Positions 9,046-17,415 of a stretch of DNA of 64,000 bases are shown here, in pieces. The notes below the pieces were generated by a model that was given only the letters and a program-made list of their open reading frames with translations, had not been told where the DNA came from and did no database searches. The translations under genes and the position numbers were made by a program. The first letter of the stretch is position 1; each line of letters begins with the position of its first letter. Source of the DNA: Sneathiella chinensis (GTDB lineage Bacteria > Pseudomonadota > Alphaproteobacteria > Sneathiellales > Sneathiellaceae); assembly GCF_012720115.1 (NCBI RefSeq), contig NZ_VNWN01000002.1, forward strand, positions 1-64,000, in the 5' to 3' direction.

Positions 9046-9473
9046 TCCGGTCCGGTGACGCCTATAACCGGGACGAGGAGGCAGGCTCCCTGTTCCCGGA
9101 CCTGACAACCCTGCTGGACATCCTGTTCATTCTGCTGGTCTTTTTCATCCTGACGGCCGGGGCCGTCTACCGGTCCCTTGACCTGACCTTGCCGGAAGCC
9201 GTGTCCGAGCAGCCGGCCCGGCCCGCAGAAACCCGTCATATCCTGCTGGAAATCCGCGCCAGCGGCTACGCCCTTGACGGCCAGGCCTTTGCCGATCTGC
9301 CGGCCCTGAAAGACGGCTTTCCCCGCCTCCTGAAGGAAAAACCGGATTATGAGCTGATCGTGGCCGGGGACCAGTCCATCTCGCTGGAACGTCTTCTGGG
9401 CGTCCTGACCTATCTTCAGTCGCTCGGTATTGATGCGGCCAACATCCTTATGCAGCAAGAGAAACACCCATGA
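9042..9473 (+). CDS. exbD: ExbD/TolR biopolymer transport protein
   Basis: 143 aa, with a single N-terminal membrane helix preceded by the signature LFPDLTTLLDILFILLVFF, which contains the conserved membrane aspartate of ExbD/TolR, and a periplasmic C-terminal domain (IVAGDQSISLERLLGVL). It overlaps exbB by 4 nt (ATGA) and hmuT by 4 nt, showing translational coupling. It partners with ExbB and TonB in the same operon. Confidence 0.9.
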   Translation: MIRSGDAYNRDEEAGSLFPDLTTLLDILFILLVFFILTAGAVYRSLDLTLPEAVSEQPARPAETRHILLEIRASGYALDGQAFADLPALKDGFPRLLKEKPDYELIVAGDQSISLERLLGVLTYLQSLGIDAANILMQQEKHP

Positions 9474-10342
9474 GAACCCTGCTGGCAGCCTTTCTGCTTG
9501 TCCTCTGCCCCGTCCTGTCCGTCGCCGATACACCGGGACAAATCAACTCACCGGACCGGGCCAATTCACCGAACCGGATCGTGTCCGTCGGCGGTGCCCT
9601 GACCGAAATCATCTATGCCCTTGGTGAACAGGGACGACTGGTCGGCAGTGACACCACCAGTTATTTCCCGCCCGAGGCCGAAGCCCTTCCCAAGGTGGGC
9701 TATCAGCGTGCCCTGTCGGCGGAAGGCATCCTGTCGCTCCGGCCGGACACCATCCTCATGAATGACGAGGCCGGCCCGCCGCCGGTCCTCAAGCAACTGG
9801 CAGCCTCAAAGGTGCGGCTTGTCTCCCTGCCCTCCGCCACCGATCTGGACGGTATCCGCCGCAATATCCGCGCCGTTGGCGCCCTGCTGGATGTGCCCGG
9901 CACAGCGGACGCCCTTCTTCAAACCTTCGATAAAACGGTGGCAGATCTGACCGCCGTCACGGCTCGGCAATCGGACCGACCGCGCGTTCTGTACATGATG
10001 AACCACGGAAGCGGCTCTCCCATGGTGGCGGGGCGGGACACGTCTGCTGACAGTATCATTACCCTTGCGGGCGGACAGAACGTGGTGGACGGCTATACCG
10101 GGTACAAGCCCCTGACGCCCGAGGCCGCCGCCGCCCACGCGCCCGATGTGATCCTTGTCTCGACCCGGACGCTTGAACAGGCCGGCGGGATGGAAAGCCT
10201 GCTTCGAATTCCCGGCCTCAACCTGACCCCTGCTGCCCGAAACCGGCGGATCATTCCCATGGACGATCTGTTGCTTCTGGGGTTTGGCCCCCGCACACCG
10301 GCGGCGGCACTGGATCTGAACAAAAGACTGCACAGCCAATGA
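9470..10342 (+). CDS. hmuT: Haemin ABC transporter periplasmic binding protein
   Basis: 290 aa, with a signal peptide (about residues 1-20, LLVLCPVLSVADT) and a cobalamin/haem-type binding fold. IVSVGGALTEIIYALGEQGRLVG and VGYQRALSAEGILSL match HmuT; the tyrosine of GYQRAL corresponds to the haem-ligating tyrosine of the family. It receives haem from HmuR and passes it to HmuUV. It overlaps both neighbours by ATGA junctions. Confidence 0.92.
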   Translation: MRTLLAAFLLVLCPVLSVADTPGQINSPDRANSPNRIVSVGGALTEIIYALGEQGRLVGSDTTSYFPPEAEALPKVGYQRALSAEGILSLRPDTILMNDEAGPPPVLKQLAASKVRLVSLPSATDLDGIRRNIRAVGALLDVPGTADALLQTFDKTVADLTAVTARQSDRPRVLYMMNHGSGSPMVAGRDTSADSIITLAGGQNVVDGYTGYKPLTPEAAAAHAPDVILVSTRTLEQAGGMESLLRIPGLNLTPAARNRRIIPMDDLLLLGFGPRTPAAALDLNKRLHSQ

Positions 10343-11382
10343 CAACGCTTACACGGCGCCTGACCGTGACCTTTCAGGACAAACCGGAACAACGCTTGCG
10401 GATCATTCTGGGCGGCCTTGGATGCCTGCTTTTCATGGCAGGCGCCCTGTCCGTCACGGTCGGGGCCCTGTCACTGGACCTGGCACAAATCCTGTCCGGC
10501 TCCCTGACAGAGTTTGATCAATCGGTCCTGTTCTCGATCCGTCTGCCCCGCATCTTGCTGGCGGCTACGGTCGGGGCCGCGCTCGGTATATCCGGGGCGG
10601 CCATGCAGGGGCTGTTCCGCAACCCGCTGGCAGACCCGGCCCTGATCGGCATCACCGGCGGGGCGGCCCTTGCGGTTGCCTGCGTCATCGTCCTTGCCGG
10701 GACCGTCTCCGGGTATCTGGGATTATACGGCCTTGGCATCGCCGCCTTTGTCGGCGGCATTGCCAGCAGCATGGTCATCATGCGCATTGCCCGATTTTCC
10801 GGGACATTCTCGGTGACCCACATGTTGCTGGCCGGGATCGCCATCAACGCGGTCACCTTTGCCGGGACCGGGTTCCTGACCTTCCTCAGCGACGACCAGC
10901 AGTTGCGGGCCCTGTCCTTCTGGACCATGGGCAGCCTTGGCGGCGCCCTGTGGGAGCCGGTGCTGGTTTGCCTGACCATTGTGATCCCCTGCCTGTTCGT
11001 CCTGATCCGCAAATCCCGCGACCTGAACCTGCTGCTGCTGGGAGAGGAAAACGCCACCTATGCCGGGCTGGATACCCATCGCCTGAAGCGGGCCATCGTC
11101 ATCACCGCGTCCCTCTGTGTGGGGGCCGCCGTCGCGGTCAGTGGCATCATCGGCTTTATCGGCCTTGTGGTGCCGCATCTGATCCGCCTGTTATTCGGGT
11201 CCGACCACAAACTTCTCATTCCCGCCTCCGCCCTGTTCGGGGCCAGCCTGCTGGTCCTTGCCGATACGGTGGCCCGGACCGTAGTGGCCCCCACGGAAAT
11301 GCCTGTGGGAATCCTGACCAGCCTTGTCGGCGGCCCGTTTTTCCTGTGGCTTCTTGTCAAGCAAAGCAGATTGAAACCCTGA
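10339..11382 (+). CDS. hmuU: Haemin ABC transporter permease (FecCD family)
   Basis: 347-aa polytopic membrane protein of the FecCD/BtuC family. Recognisable family segments are IRLPRILLAATVGAALGISGAAMQGLFRNPLADP and, near the C-terminus, GLVVPHLIRLLFGSDH and ADTVARTVVAPTEMPVGI. It forms the translocation pore with HmuV. Start overlaps hmuT by 4 nt; the stop is 1 nt before hmuV. Confidence 0.93.
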   Translation: MTTLTRRLTVTFQDKPEQRLRIILGGLGCLLFMAGALSVTVGALSLDLAQILSGSLTEFDQSVLFSIRLPRILLAATVGAALGISGAAMQGLFRNPLADPALIGITGGAALAVACVIVLAGTVSGYLGLYGLGIAAFVGGIASSMVIMRIARFSGTFSVTHMLLAGIAINAVTFAGTGFLTFLSDDQQLRALSFWTMGSLGGALWEPVLVCLTIVIPCLFVLIRKSRDLNLLLLGEENATYAGLDTHRLKRAIVITASLCVGAAVAVSGIIGFIGLVVPHLIRLLFGSDHKLLIPASALFGASLLVLADTVARTVVAPTEMPVGILTSLVGGPFFLWLLVKQSRLKP

Positions 11383-11383
11383 T

Positions 11384-12124
11384 ATGATTGATGCGCTCTC
11401 CCTGTCCCATGCCGTCGGGTCCAAAACCATTCTGGATCAAGTCTCCCTGCAGGCTCGCCCCGGCGAAATCCTGTCGATCCTTGGCCCCAATGGCGCCGGG
11501 AAATCCACATTGCTGAAATGTCTGGCCGGCTATATCCGCCCAACCCGCGGTCAGGTCCGGCTGGACGGCCGCCCCATTCAAGACATCGACCTGTCGGAAC
11601 TGGCCCGGCGGCGGGCTGTCCTGACCCAGCAGATCGCCCTGAACTTCCCCTTTACCGCGCTTGAGATTGCCGCCATGGGCCGAACCGCGCTTGCCGGCAA
11701 TGAACCGCCGTCAAATGCCCTTGCCATCGCCCGCGAAGCCCTGTCCCTGACCGAGGTGTCCCATCTGGCGGACCGGCCCATCTCCTCCCTCTCAGGGGGC
11801 GAGCAACAACGGGTGCATATGGCCCGCGTTCTGGCCCAACTGTGGGGACAGGAAAGCGCTTGCCTGCTGCTGGACGAGCCCACATCAGCCCTTGATCTCA
11901 AGCACCAGTTCCGCCTGTTCGACCTGTGCCGGTCCCTGTGTGACAAACGGGGCTTTGCGGTTGTTGTGATCCTGCATGATCTGGCGCTGGCCCGGCGGGT
12001 CTCCGACCAGACGTTGTTGCTCCGGGGCGGACAGGCTTTTGCCTGTGGCTCCAGCGCCTCGGTCATCACCCCGCAAGCGATCAGCGACCTCTATGAAATT
12101 CATTCTTCACAGGTCATGATCTGA
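11384..12124 (+). CDS. hmuV: Haemin ABC transporter ATP-binding protein
   Basis: 246-aa ATPase. Walker A is GPNGAGKSTLL, the signature LSGGEQQRVHMARVL, Walker B CLLLDEPTSALD, with the H-loop in VVILHDLALARR. It is the last gene of the haem operon. HmuV and HmuU together complete import of haem across the inner membrane. No clear terminator is visible after it; a 144-bp gap with no obvious feature precedes the next gene. Confidence 0.93.
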   Translation: MIDALSLSHAVGSKTILDQVSLQARPGEILSILGPNGAGKSTLLKCLAGYIRPTRGQVRLDGRPIQDIDLSELARRRAVLTQQIALNFPFTALEIAAMGRTALAGNEPPSNALAIAREALSLTEVSHLADRPISSLSGGEQQRVHMARVLAQLWGQESACLLLDEPTSALDLKHQFRLFDLCRSLCDKRGFAVVVILHDLALARRVSDQTLLLRGGQAFACGSSASVITPQAISDLYEIHSSQVMI

Positions 12125-12268
12125 CCCTTTAGGTTGATGTATAATTGTAATTTTCGTCTAAAAAGAGTATCTGCTTCTATACACACGTGACAGAAGCGAC
12201 TATCCTTGTCAGCAGGGCGATAACTATCTGACAAGAGACGTTTCAATGTACAGCTTTCGGATATTGAC

Positions 12269-13072
12269 ATGACAAACAGGCTCTCTCTGCTGTCCTGTCT
12301 GCTGGTGTTGCTTTCCCTGTTCGCAATCCAGCCCACCCGCGCCCTCGAAACACCGGATACGTTCCGAATTTGCTACGAGGACGTCCCGCAGCCGCCCTTT
12401 TATTTCGGGTCCGGGCCGGAAATTCCAGCAGTACGGCCCGGCCTTTACATCCATATGTCCGATCTGATTTCCGAACGGCTGGACCTGTCCATTACCCATA
12501 TCCGCGCGCCGTGGAAACGGTGCCTGTTCTTTCTGGAAAGGAACGAGGTGGATGCGGTTTACGGCGCCTCTTTCAAGCCGGAGCGTATCCTGATCGCCCA
12601 TTATCCGCGACACAATGGCGCCATTGATGACAGCCGCCGGATCGCCACCAAGTCCTATAGCCTGTACAAGCACAAGACCGCCCCCATTCACTGGGACGGC
12701 GAGGCCCTGACCCACGACACCCGGTTCATTGGCGCGCCGCTTGGCTATTCCATCATTCCCTTCCTTGAGCATCACGGCGCCACCGTCGAGACCCGCTGGA
12801 GCAATGTTGAGGGGATGAACATGGTCGCACAGGGCCGGCTGGAAGCCTTCGTGGCACAGGAACCCGCAGGGGATGCCATTCTGGGACAGGACCCGCACCG
12901 GTTCAGGGATGTGGTCAAGGTCAAGCCGCCGCTACAAAGCAAGTCCTACTTCATGATCATCAGCAAGGGGTTCTATGAACAATACCCCGCCCTCAGTGAA
13001 ACCATCTGGGATGAAATCGCCTTAATTCGGGATCACCACATGCCCGCCCTGATGCTGCAATATCTGGATTGA
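12269..13072 (+). CDS. Orphan periplasmic solute-binding protein (family 3-like)
   Basis: 267 aa with a signal peptide (about residues 1-25, ending TRALE) and an amino-acid-type binding fold: FRICYEDVPQPPFYFG at the start, then a DAVYGASFKPER-like central motif. No permease or ATPase lies nearby, so it is an orphan. Such proteins may serve a distant transporter or act as a sensor input; its neighbour encodes a signalling ATPase/cyclase on the opposite strand. The ligand is unknown. The gene follows the haem operon by 144 bp, and read-through is possible. Confidence 0.75.
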   Translation: MTNRLSLLSCLLVLLSLFAIQPTRALETPDTFRICYEDVPQPPFYFGSGPEIPAVRPGLYIHMSDLISERLDLSITHIRAPWKRCLFFLERNEVDAVYGASFKPERILIAHYPRHNGAIDDSRRIATKSYSLYKHKTAPIHWDGEALTHDTRFIGAPLGYSIIPFLEHHGATVETRWSNVEGMNMVAQGRLEAFVAQEPAGDAILGQDPHRFRDVVKVKPPLQSKSYFMIISKGFYEQYPALSETIWDEIALIRDHHMPALMLQYLD

Positions 13073-13104
13073 CCGCACGGCTATGCCGCCCTAACAGGGC
13101 TCCT

Positions 13105-16100
13105 TCAGTCCCCCTCCAGCAGGGAGAGGGCCCGCCGGTAATCCTCGCCAGGGCGGGAGTCCCGGACCTGCCCAAGGGCAGATCGCAGCCTTCCTTGCAT
13201 GTCCTCCGCCTTACCGGTTGACGCAAGCAGGTCGGCCCTGTCCATCTCCGCCCGCAAAAGGAACAGTCCCGTTCCCTGCTTTTCTGCCGTTTCAATGGCC
13301 ATATCCAGCCGGTCCAGTGCTTCCTGCCAGTTGCCGGACCGGGCCTCGACCACCCCATCCAGCCGCTGCAACTCGGCAAGGGCGAAGGCGTCCCTTGTCG
13401 TCCCGGCAACGTCGAGGCCATCCCGAACGGCTTTCCGCGCCACATCAATCCGACCCGCCCGCACCGCACTGTCGGCCAGAAAGGATGACCATGTTGGAAC
13501 ATGGATCATGGCCCCGGTCCGGCGCCAGTTGTCAATGCCGGCCACCGCATCGGCAATACCCTTGTCCCGATCCCCCTGATTGGCCCGTGCGCACCCATCC
13601 AATACCTCGTGATGGGCGGACCAGAATACAAATCCGTGCTCCCGGCACAGATATTGGACCCGGCTTTCCGTTTGCAGGCAGCCCGCATATTCCCGCTGCA
13701 ACAGATTGACAAATCCCATGAGAGCCGTGGCGAATGTCAGGACAATCGGCTCCTCCAGCTCGGCCGCCATGTCGACACCGGCACTGGCCAGCCTGTTGCC
13801 AAGGTCCAGATCGCCCCGGACACAGGCCACAAGCCCCTGATAACTGGTGGCGACAATCTGGGGAACCTCGCCATGATCCCGAAGGGTAAGGTGCATGGGC
13901 TGCCCACACACCACATCAACACAGGCATCGAAATCCTGCCAGGCCCCGTCAAGATTACCAAGGGTCATCTTGCTTGACCCAAGGGCGCGAAAGGCCAGTG
14001 CCTCCATACAGGGGTTGGCCGCCTCCCGCGCCAGATCGAACAATCGTTCTGCAAGGGCCATGCTTGTCCGGATCTTGCCGCGATCATAGATGCAGTTCCA
14101 CAATCCCCGCGACGCGGTGAACAGGGGCCCCTTGAAACCGTTTTTCAGGCAAAGCTGACGGGCGCGCTGATAATTTTCCTCCACCTCGGTCGAGGCATAT
14201 CCGCAATAGGCAATCAGCGACAGCCCCATGGCGAGACGGCAGGAAACCTCCTCCCGATCCCGGTCCCTGTCCCTCTCATCCTCCTGCCCCCTGTCTTCTC
14301 CCAGACATCGCAGCGCATTCTCATAGGCCCGGATGGCCTCTGCATTGGCGGAACGGCTGGCTGCTGCGCTGCCCGCCTCCTTATAAAACCGCACCGCTTT
14401 ATCCATATCCCCCGCCAGTTCCGCATGCTGTGCCACCAGTTCGGGGCGGGCTTCGGTATCCGCTTCAAGGCAGCGGGCAATCCTCCCATGCACCAACTGG
14501 CGCTGGCTGAACAACAGGCTGGAATAGGCCGCATCCCGAACAAGGGCATGCTTGAAGCGATAACTGCTATCCGGCGGTGTTCCCCGCTGAAACAGCAATT
14601 CCGCCCCCACCAGCCGGTCCAGCGCCGCGGTCAACGATGCCTCATCCACATCGGCGATGGCCCGGACCAGCCCGAACTCGAATTCTCGGCCAATACAGCT
14701 GGCCTGCTGGGCGATGCCCTTGACGTTATGAAGCCGGTCCAGCCGGGCCATCAGGGAATCATGCAGGGTCCGGGGTACAACTGGCTCGCGCTGGCCATCC
14801 AGATGGCTCTCTCGCTCCCCCGGTCCCCGGTCAGGCAGATCGGCTTCAAGCAGGGACTTGGTCAGTTCCTCAATGAACAGGGGAACCCCGTCGGTGCGCG
14901 ACAGGATATCCGCCACCAATCCGTCCGGCAGGTCACATTCCCCGGCCAGATCGCCAATCAGCGACCGGCCCGCCTTTCGGTCCAGACGGTTGAGGGTGAG
15001 CAGGGACAGCGCATTGCGGTGCCGCAACTTGCCAAGAAATCCAGGGCGTGATGTCATCAGGACCAGAACCTGCCTGCCGCCGATCCGGTCCAGAAGAAGC
15101 TCCATCAGTTCAAGGGTGGTGGGGTCCGCCCAATGGGCATCTTCCAGAACCAACAGAACCGGCTTTCTGTCCGTCAGCCGGATCACCTGCCCGACCAACG
15201 CCTCCAGGGTCCGGTGCCGTTTCTGCATGGCGCTCAGATGGGCAATCCGCTCTCGGCCGCCGACGGAAACCCCCAGCAGTTCCGCCACCAGAACAACGAT
15301 GGCCGGGTCCCGGATCGCCTCCTCTCCCAATTGCGCCTGCAACAGGCTTGCCGCCCTGTCCGGGGGCAAGTGCCTGTCAATTCGATAGATCCGCTTCAGC
15401 TTCTCAATCACCGGCCACAGGGCGGCATCCTGAAAACTGGGCGAGCACTGGTAGCGAATTCGGAACTGATCCCGTCCCCCCAACGTCTCCAGAAACGCCC
15501 CCAGCAACCGGGACTTGCCAATTCCGGCCTCGCCAATGACCAGAACCCCATGTCCCTCGCCCCGCTCGGCCTCGGCCCACTGCTCGGACAAGCGGGCCAG
15601 TTCCTGATCCCGCCCGACAATGCGGTTCAGGGTTGCATGACGGGCCTCAAAGCGGCTTTCCTGACGGACCTCGCCCTGAACCTCAAAGGCCTTTTCGTTC
15701 TGGCCAAAGCCTTTCAACTGCACATTTCTGACCTCTGACAGGGTAAAAAGCCCTTCCACCAGACGGGCCGTGCTGTTGCCGATCATCACGGAATCGGGGC
15801 GCGCCGCCTGTTGCAGACGGGCGGCAAGATTGGGGGTGTCCCCGGTGACGGTGCGTTCCATGGCTTCATGTTCTCCGATGGCCCGCCCCACCACGACCAG
15901 CCCGGTGGCAATCCCGACCCGGCACTGCAGCGGCTCGCGCCCGGCGCCAACGGATATCCCCTTCACCGCATCCAGAATGGAAAGCCCGGCCCGGACGGCC
16001 TGTTCCACATCATCCTCATGGGCCATAGGCCAGCCGAAATAGGCCAGCACCCCATCCCCCATATACTTGGCCACATGCCCCTTGAACCGATTGACCTCGG

Positions 16101-16467
16101 CACTGACCACCTGTTGATAGGACTGAAGCAGGGAACCCATTTCCTCCGGGTCCAGAAGGCGGGACAATTGGGTTGATCCGACAAGATCCACAAACATGAC
16201 GGACAGATAGCGGCGTTCCGCCTGTAGCAAGGCCCCTTGATCTTTTCGGGCCGCGCCCCCGCCCTCCTGCCCTGATCCACTCGGAACCGGCGGTGCCTTT
16301 TCCAGCGCCTTCCGAAAACGCCGCCGCAACCCGACGGACAGACCCATTTCCTTCAGGTCGGCATCGGACAGGTCGGATAAAATATCGGGAGTGATGTCAT
16401 GGGCGGCGAACAGATCAACCAGACCCTCCAGATCATGTGCTGACAACCAGTTCGCAAGGGTATCCAT
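13105..16467 (-). CDS. SAM domain - class III nucleotide cyclase - AAA ATPase - TPR signalling protein
   Basis: A 1120-aa multidomain cytoplasmic protein. Residues 1-58 form a SAM domain (NWLSAHDLEGLVDLF). Residues about 85-265 are a class III adenylate/guanylate cyclase domain with both metal-binding aspartates (FVDLVGST, Asp94; MGDGVLAYFG, Asp138). Residues about 283-560 are a signal-transduction ATPase with Walker A GEAGIGKSRLL from residue 312 and Walker B-like VLLVLEDAHWADP. The rest (about 650-1110) is alpha-helical TPR-like. The make-up suggests a sensor that makes cAMP or cGMP, gated by ATPase and protein contacts; the signal is unknown. It lies 165 bp downstream of the phnA-like gene on the same strand. 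Confidence 0.88.
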   Translation of the reverse strand: MDTLANWLSAHDLEGLVDLFAAHDITPDILSDLSDADLKEMGLSVGLRRRFRKALEKAPPVPSGSGQEGGGAARKDQGALLQAERRYLSVMFVDLVGSTQLSRLLDPEEMGSLLQSYQQVVSAEVNRFKGHVAKYMGDGVLAYFGWPMAHEDDVEQAVRAGLSILDAVKGISVGAGREPLQCRVGIATGLVVVGRAIGEHEAMERTVTGDTPNLAARLQQAARPDSVMIGNSTARLVEGLFTLSEVRNVQLKGFGQNEKAFEVQGEVRQESRFEARHATLNRIVGRDQELARLSEQWAEAERGEGHGVLVIGEAGIGKSRLLGAFLETLGGRDQFRIRYQCSPSFQDAALWPVIEKLKRIYRIDRHLPPDRAASLLQAQLGEEAIRDPAIVVLVAELLGVSVGGRERIAHLSAMQKRHRTLEALVGQVIRLTDRKPVLLVLEDAHWADPTTLELMELLLDRIGGRQVLVLMTSRPGFLGKLRHRNALSLLTLNRLDRKAGRSLIGDLAGECDLPDGLVADILSRTDGVPLFIEELTKSLLEADLPDRGPGERESHLDGQREPVVPRTLHDSLMARLDRLHNVKGIAQQASCIGREFEFGLVRAIADVDEASLTAALDRLVGAELLFQRGTPPDSSYRFKHALVRDAAYSSLLFSQRQLVHGRIARCLEADTEARPELVAQHAELAGDMDKAVRFYKEAGSAAASRSANAEAIRAYENALRCLGEDRGQEDERDRDRDREEVSCRLAMGLSLIAYCGYASTEVEENYQRARQLCLKNGFKGPLFTASRGLWNCIYDRGKIRTSMALAERLFDLAREAANPCMEALAFRALGSSKMTLGNLDGAWQDFDACVDVVCGQPMHLTLRDHGEVPQIVATSYQGLVACVRGDLDLGNRLASAGVDMAAELEEPIVLTFATALMGFVNLLQREYAGCLQTESRVQYLCREHGFVFWSAHHEVLDGCARANQGDRDKGIADAVAGIDNWRRTGAMIHVPTWSSFLADSAVRAGRIDVARKAVRDGLDVAGTTRDAFALAELQRLDGVVEARSGNWQEALDRLDMAIETAEKQGTGLFLLRAEMDRADLLASTGKAEDMQGRLRSALGQVRDSRPGEDYRRALSLLEGD

Positions 16468-16632
16468 TGAGCATCCAACATGAGAACGAAAACTGATGTA
16501 GGGGAATACGGATAACGCAAAGGACTTGAGACGCAGCTACTATACCACGGCCCTCAATCTGGCGCAATTTTACGAAAACTATGCGCCGTTGATCAACTTT
16601 TCAGGGATGTCTGTCGCGGCCTGCGACCGGGA

Positions 16633-17214
16633 TCAGTTCTTTTTCACAAATTCGGTCAGGATCACAATATGCTGTCCATTGACCCGGCCCTCGATCTGCC
16701 CCGGATTATCCGGCACCAGCGAAATACCCCGTACGGCGGTTCCCCGCTTGGCGGTAAATCCGGCGCCCTTCACTTTCAGGTCCTTGATCAGGATGACCGT
16801 GTCGCCGGCCTGCAGAACGGCGCCGTTGCTGTCCTTATGGCCGCCATCACCGTCCTTGTCCGCACCGGCAACCGCGCCGCTTTTCGCCCAGTCCAGTGTT
16901 TCATCATCCAGATACATCATGTCCAGCAGGTCCTGCGCCCAGCCTTCACCGGACAAACGGTTCAGCATCCGCCATGCCAGCACCTTTACGGCGGGAACCT
17001 CGCTCCACATGCTGTCGTTCAGGCACCGCCAGTGATGGCCATCAACCTCTGCACTGCCATCCATCTGGTCCCGGCAGGTCCGGCACACAAAGGCCACATG
17101 ATCCGGTGCCCCATCATCCATCGGTGCAACATCCAGAACGGCAAGGTCTATCACCCCGCTGCAAAGTTCACAAACGGATCCGCTACGGGTGGCAAGAAGG
17201 GTTTCAATGGTCAT
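16633..17214 (-). CDS. PhnA/YjdM-family zinc-ribbon protein
   Basis: 193 aa. An N-terminal zinc ribbon has two CxxC pairs (Cys15/Cys18 and Cys44/Cys47; CELC and CRTC). The C-terminal PhnA domain contains AGDTVILIKDLKVKGAGFT, RGTAVRGISLV and GQHIVILTEFVKK, a hallmark of YjdM/PhnA. Despite the historical name linked to alkylphosphonate use, a phosphonate role is not established for most members, and no phn genes are nearby. Cellular role unknown. No strong ribosome site is seen before the ATG. Confidence 0.88.
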   Translation of the reverse strand: MTIETLLATRSGSVCELCSGVIDLAVLDVAPMDDGAPDHVAFVCRTCRDQMDGSAEVDGHHWRCLNDSMWSEVPAVKVLAWRMLNRLSGEGWAQDLLDMMYLDDETLDWAKSGAVAGADKDGDGGHKDSNGAVLQAGDTVILIKDLKVKGAGFTAKRGTAVRGISLVPDNPGQIEGRVNGQHIVILTEFVKKN

Positions 17215-17277
17215 GTCAGCATACTTCTGTTCAAAGATTGGAAGGGCACCCGGACATTAAGCCCCCCAAGGAAACAA

Positions 17278-17303
17278 AGGCAACACATGTTTTGCCTATT
17301 TTT
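17278..17303 (+). other. Stem-loop with T-run in a divergent promoter region
   Basis: AGGCAA (17278-17283) pairs with TTGCCT (17292-17297) and is followed by ATTTTT. It resembles a weak intrinsic terminator on the plus strand, but no plus-strand gene lies directly upstream. It could end antisense transcription into the 202-bp region between the phnA-like and HD-GYP genes. Confidence 0.3.
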
Positions 17304-17415
17304 CCATCAAATATTACTAATTTAATGTTAGTCTTTGTAAATCAGTCACTACGCCTGTCAACAGCCTGTGGTGGCAACGGTCGCCCCACCCCTCATATGC
17401 AAGGCTCCGGTATCC

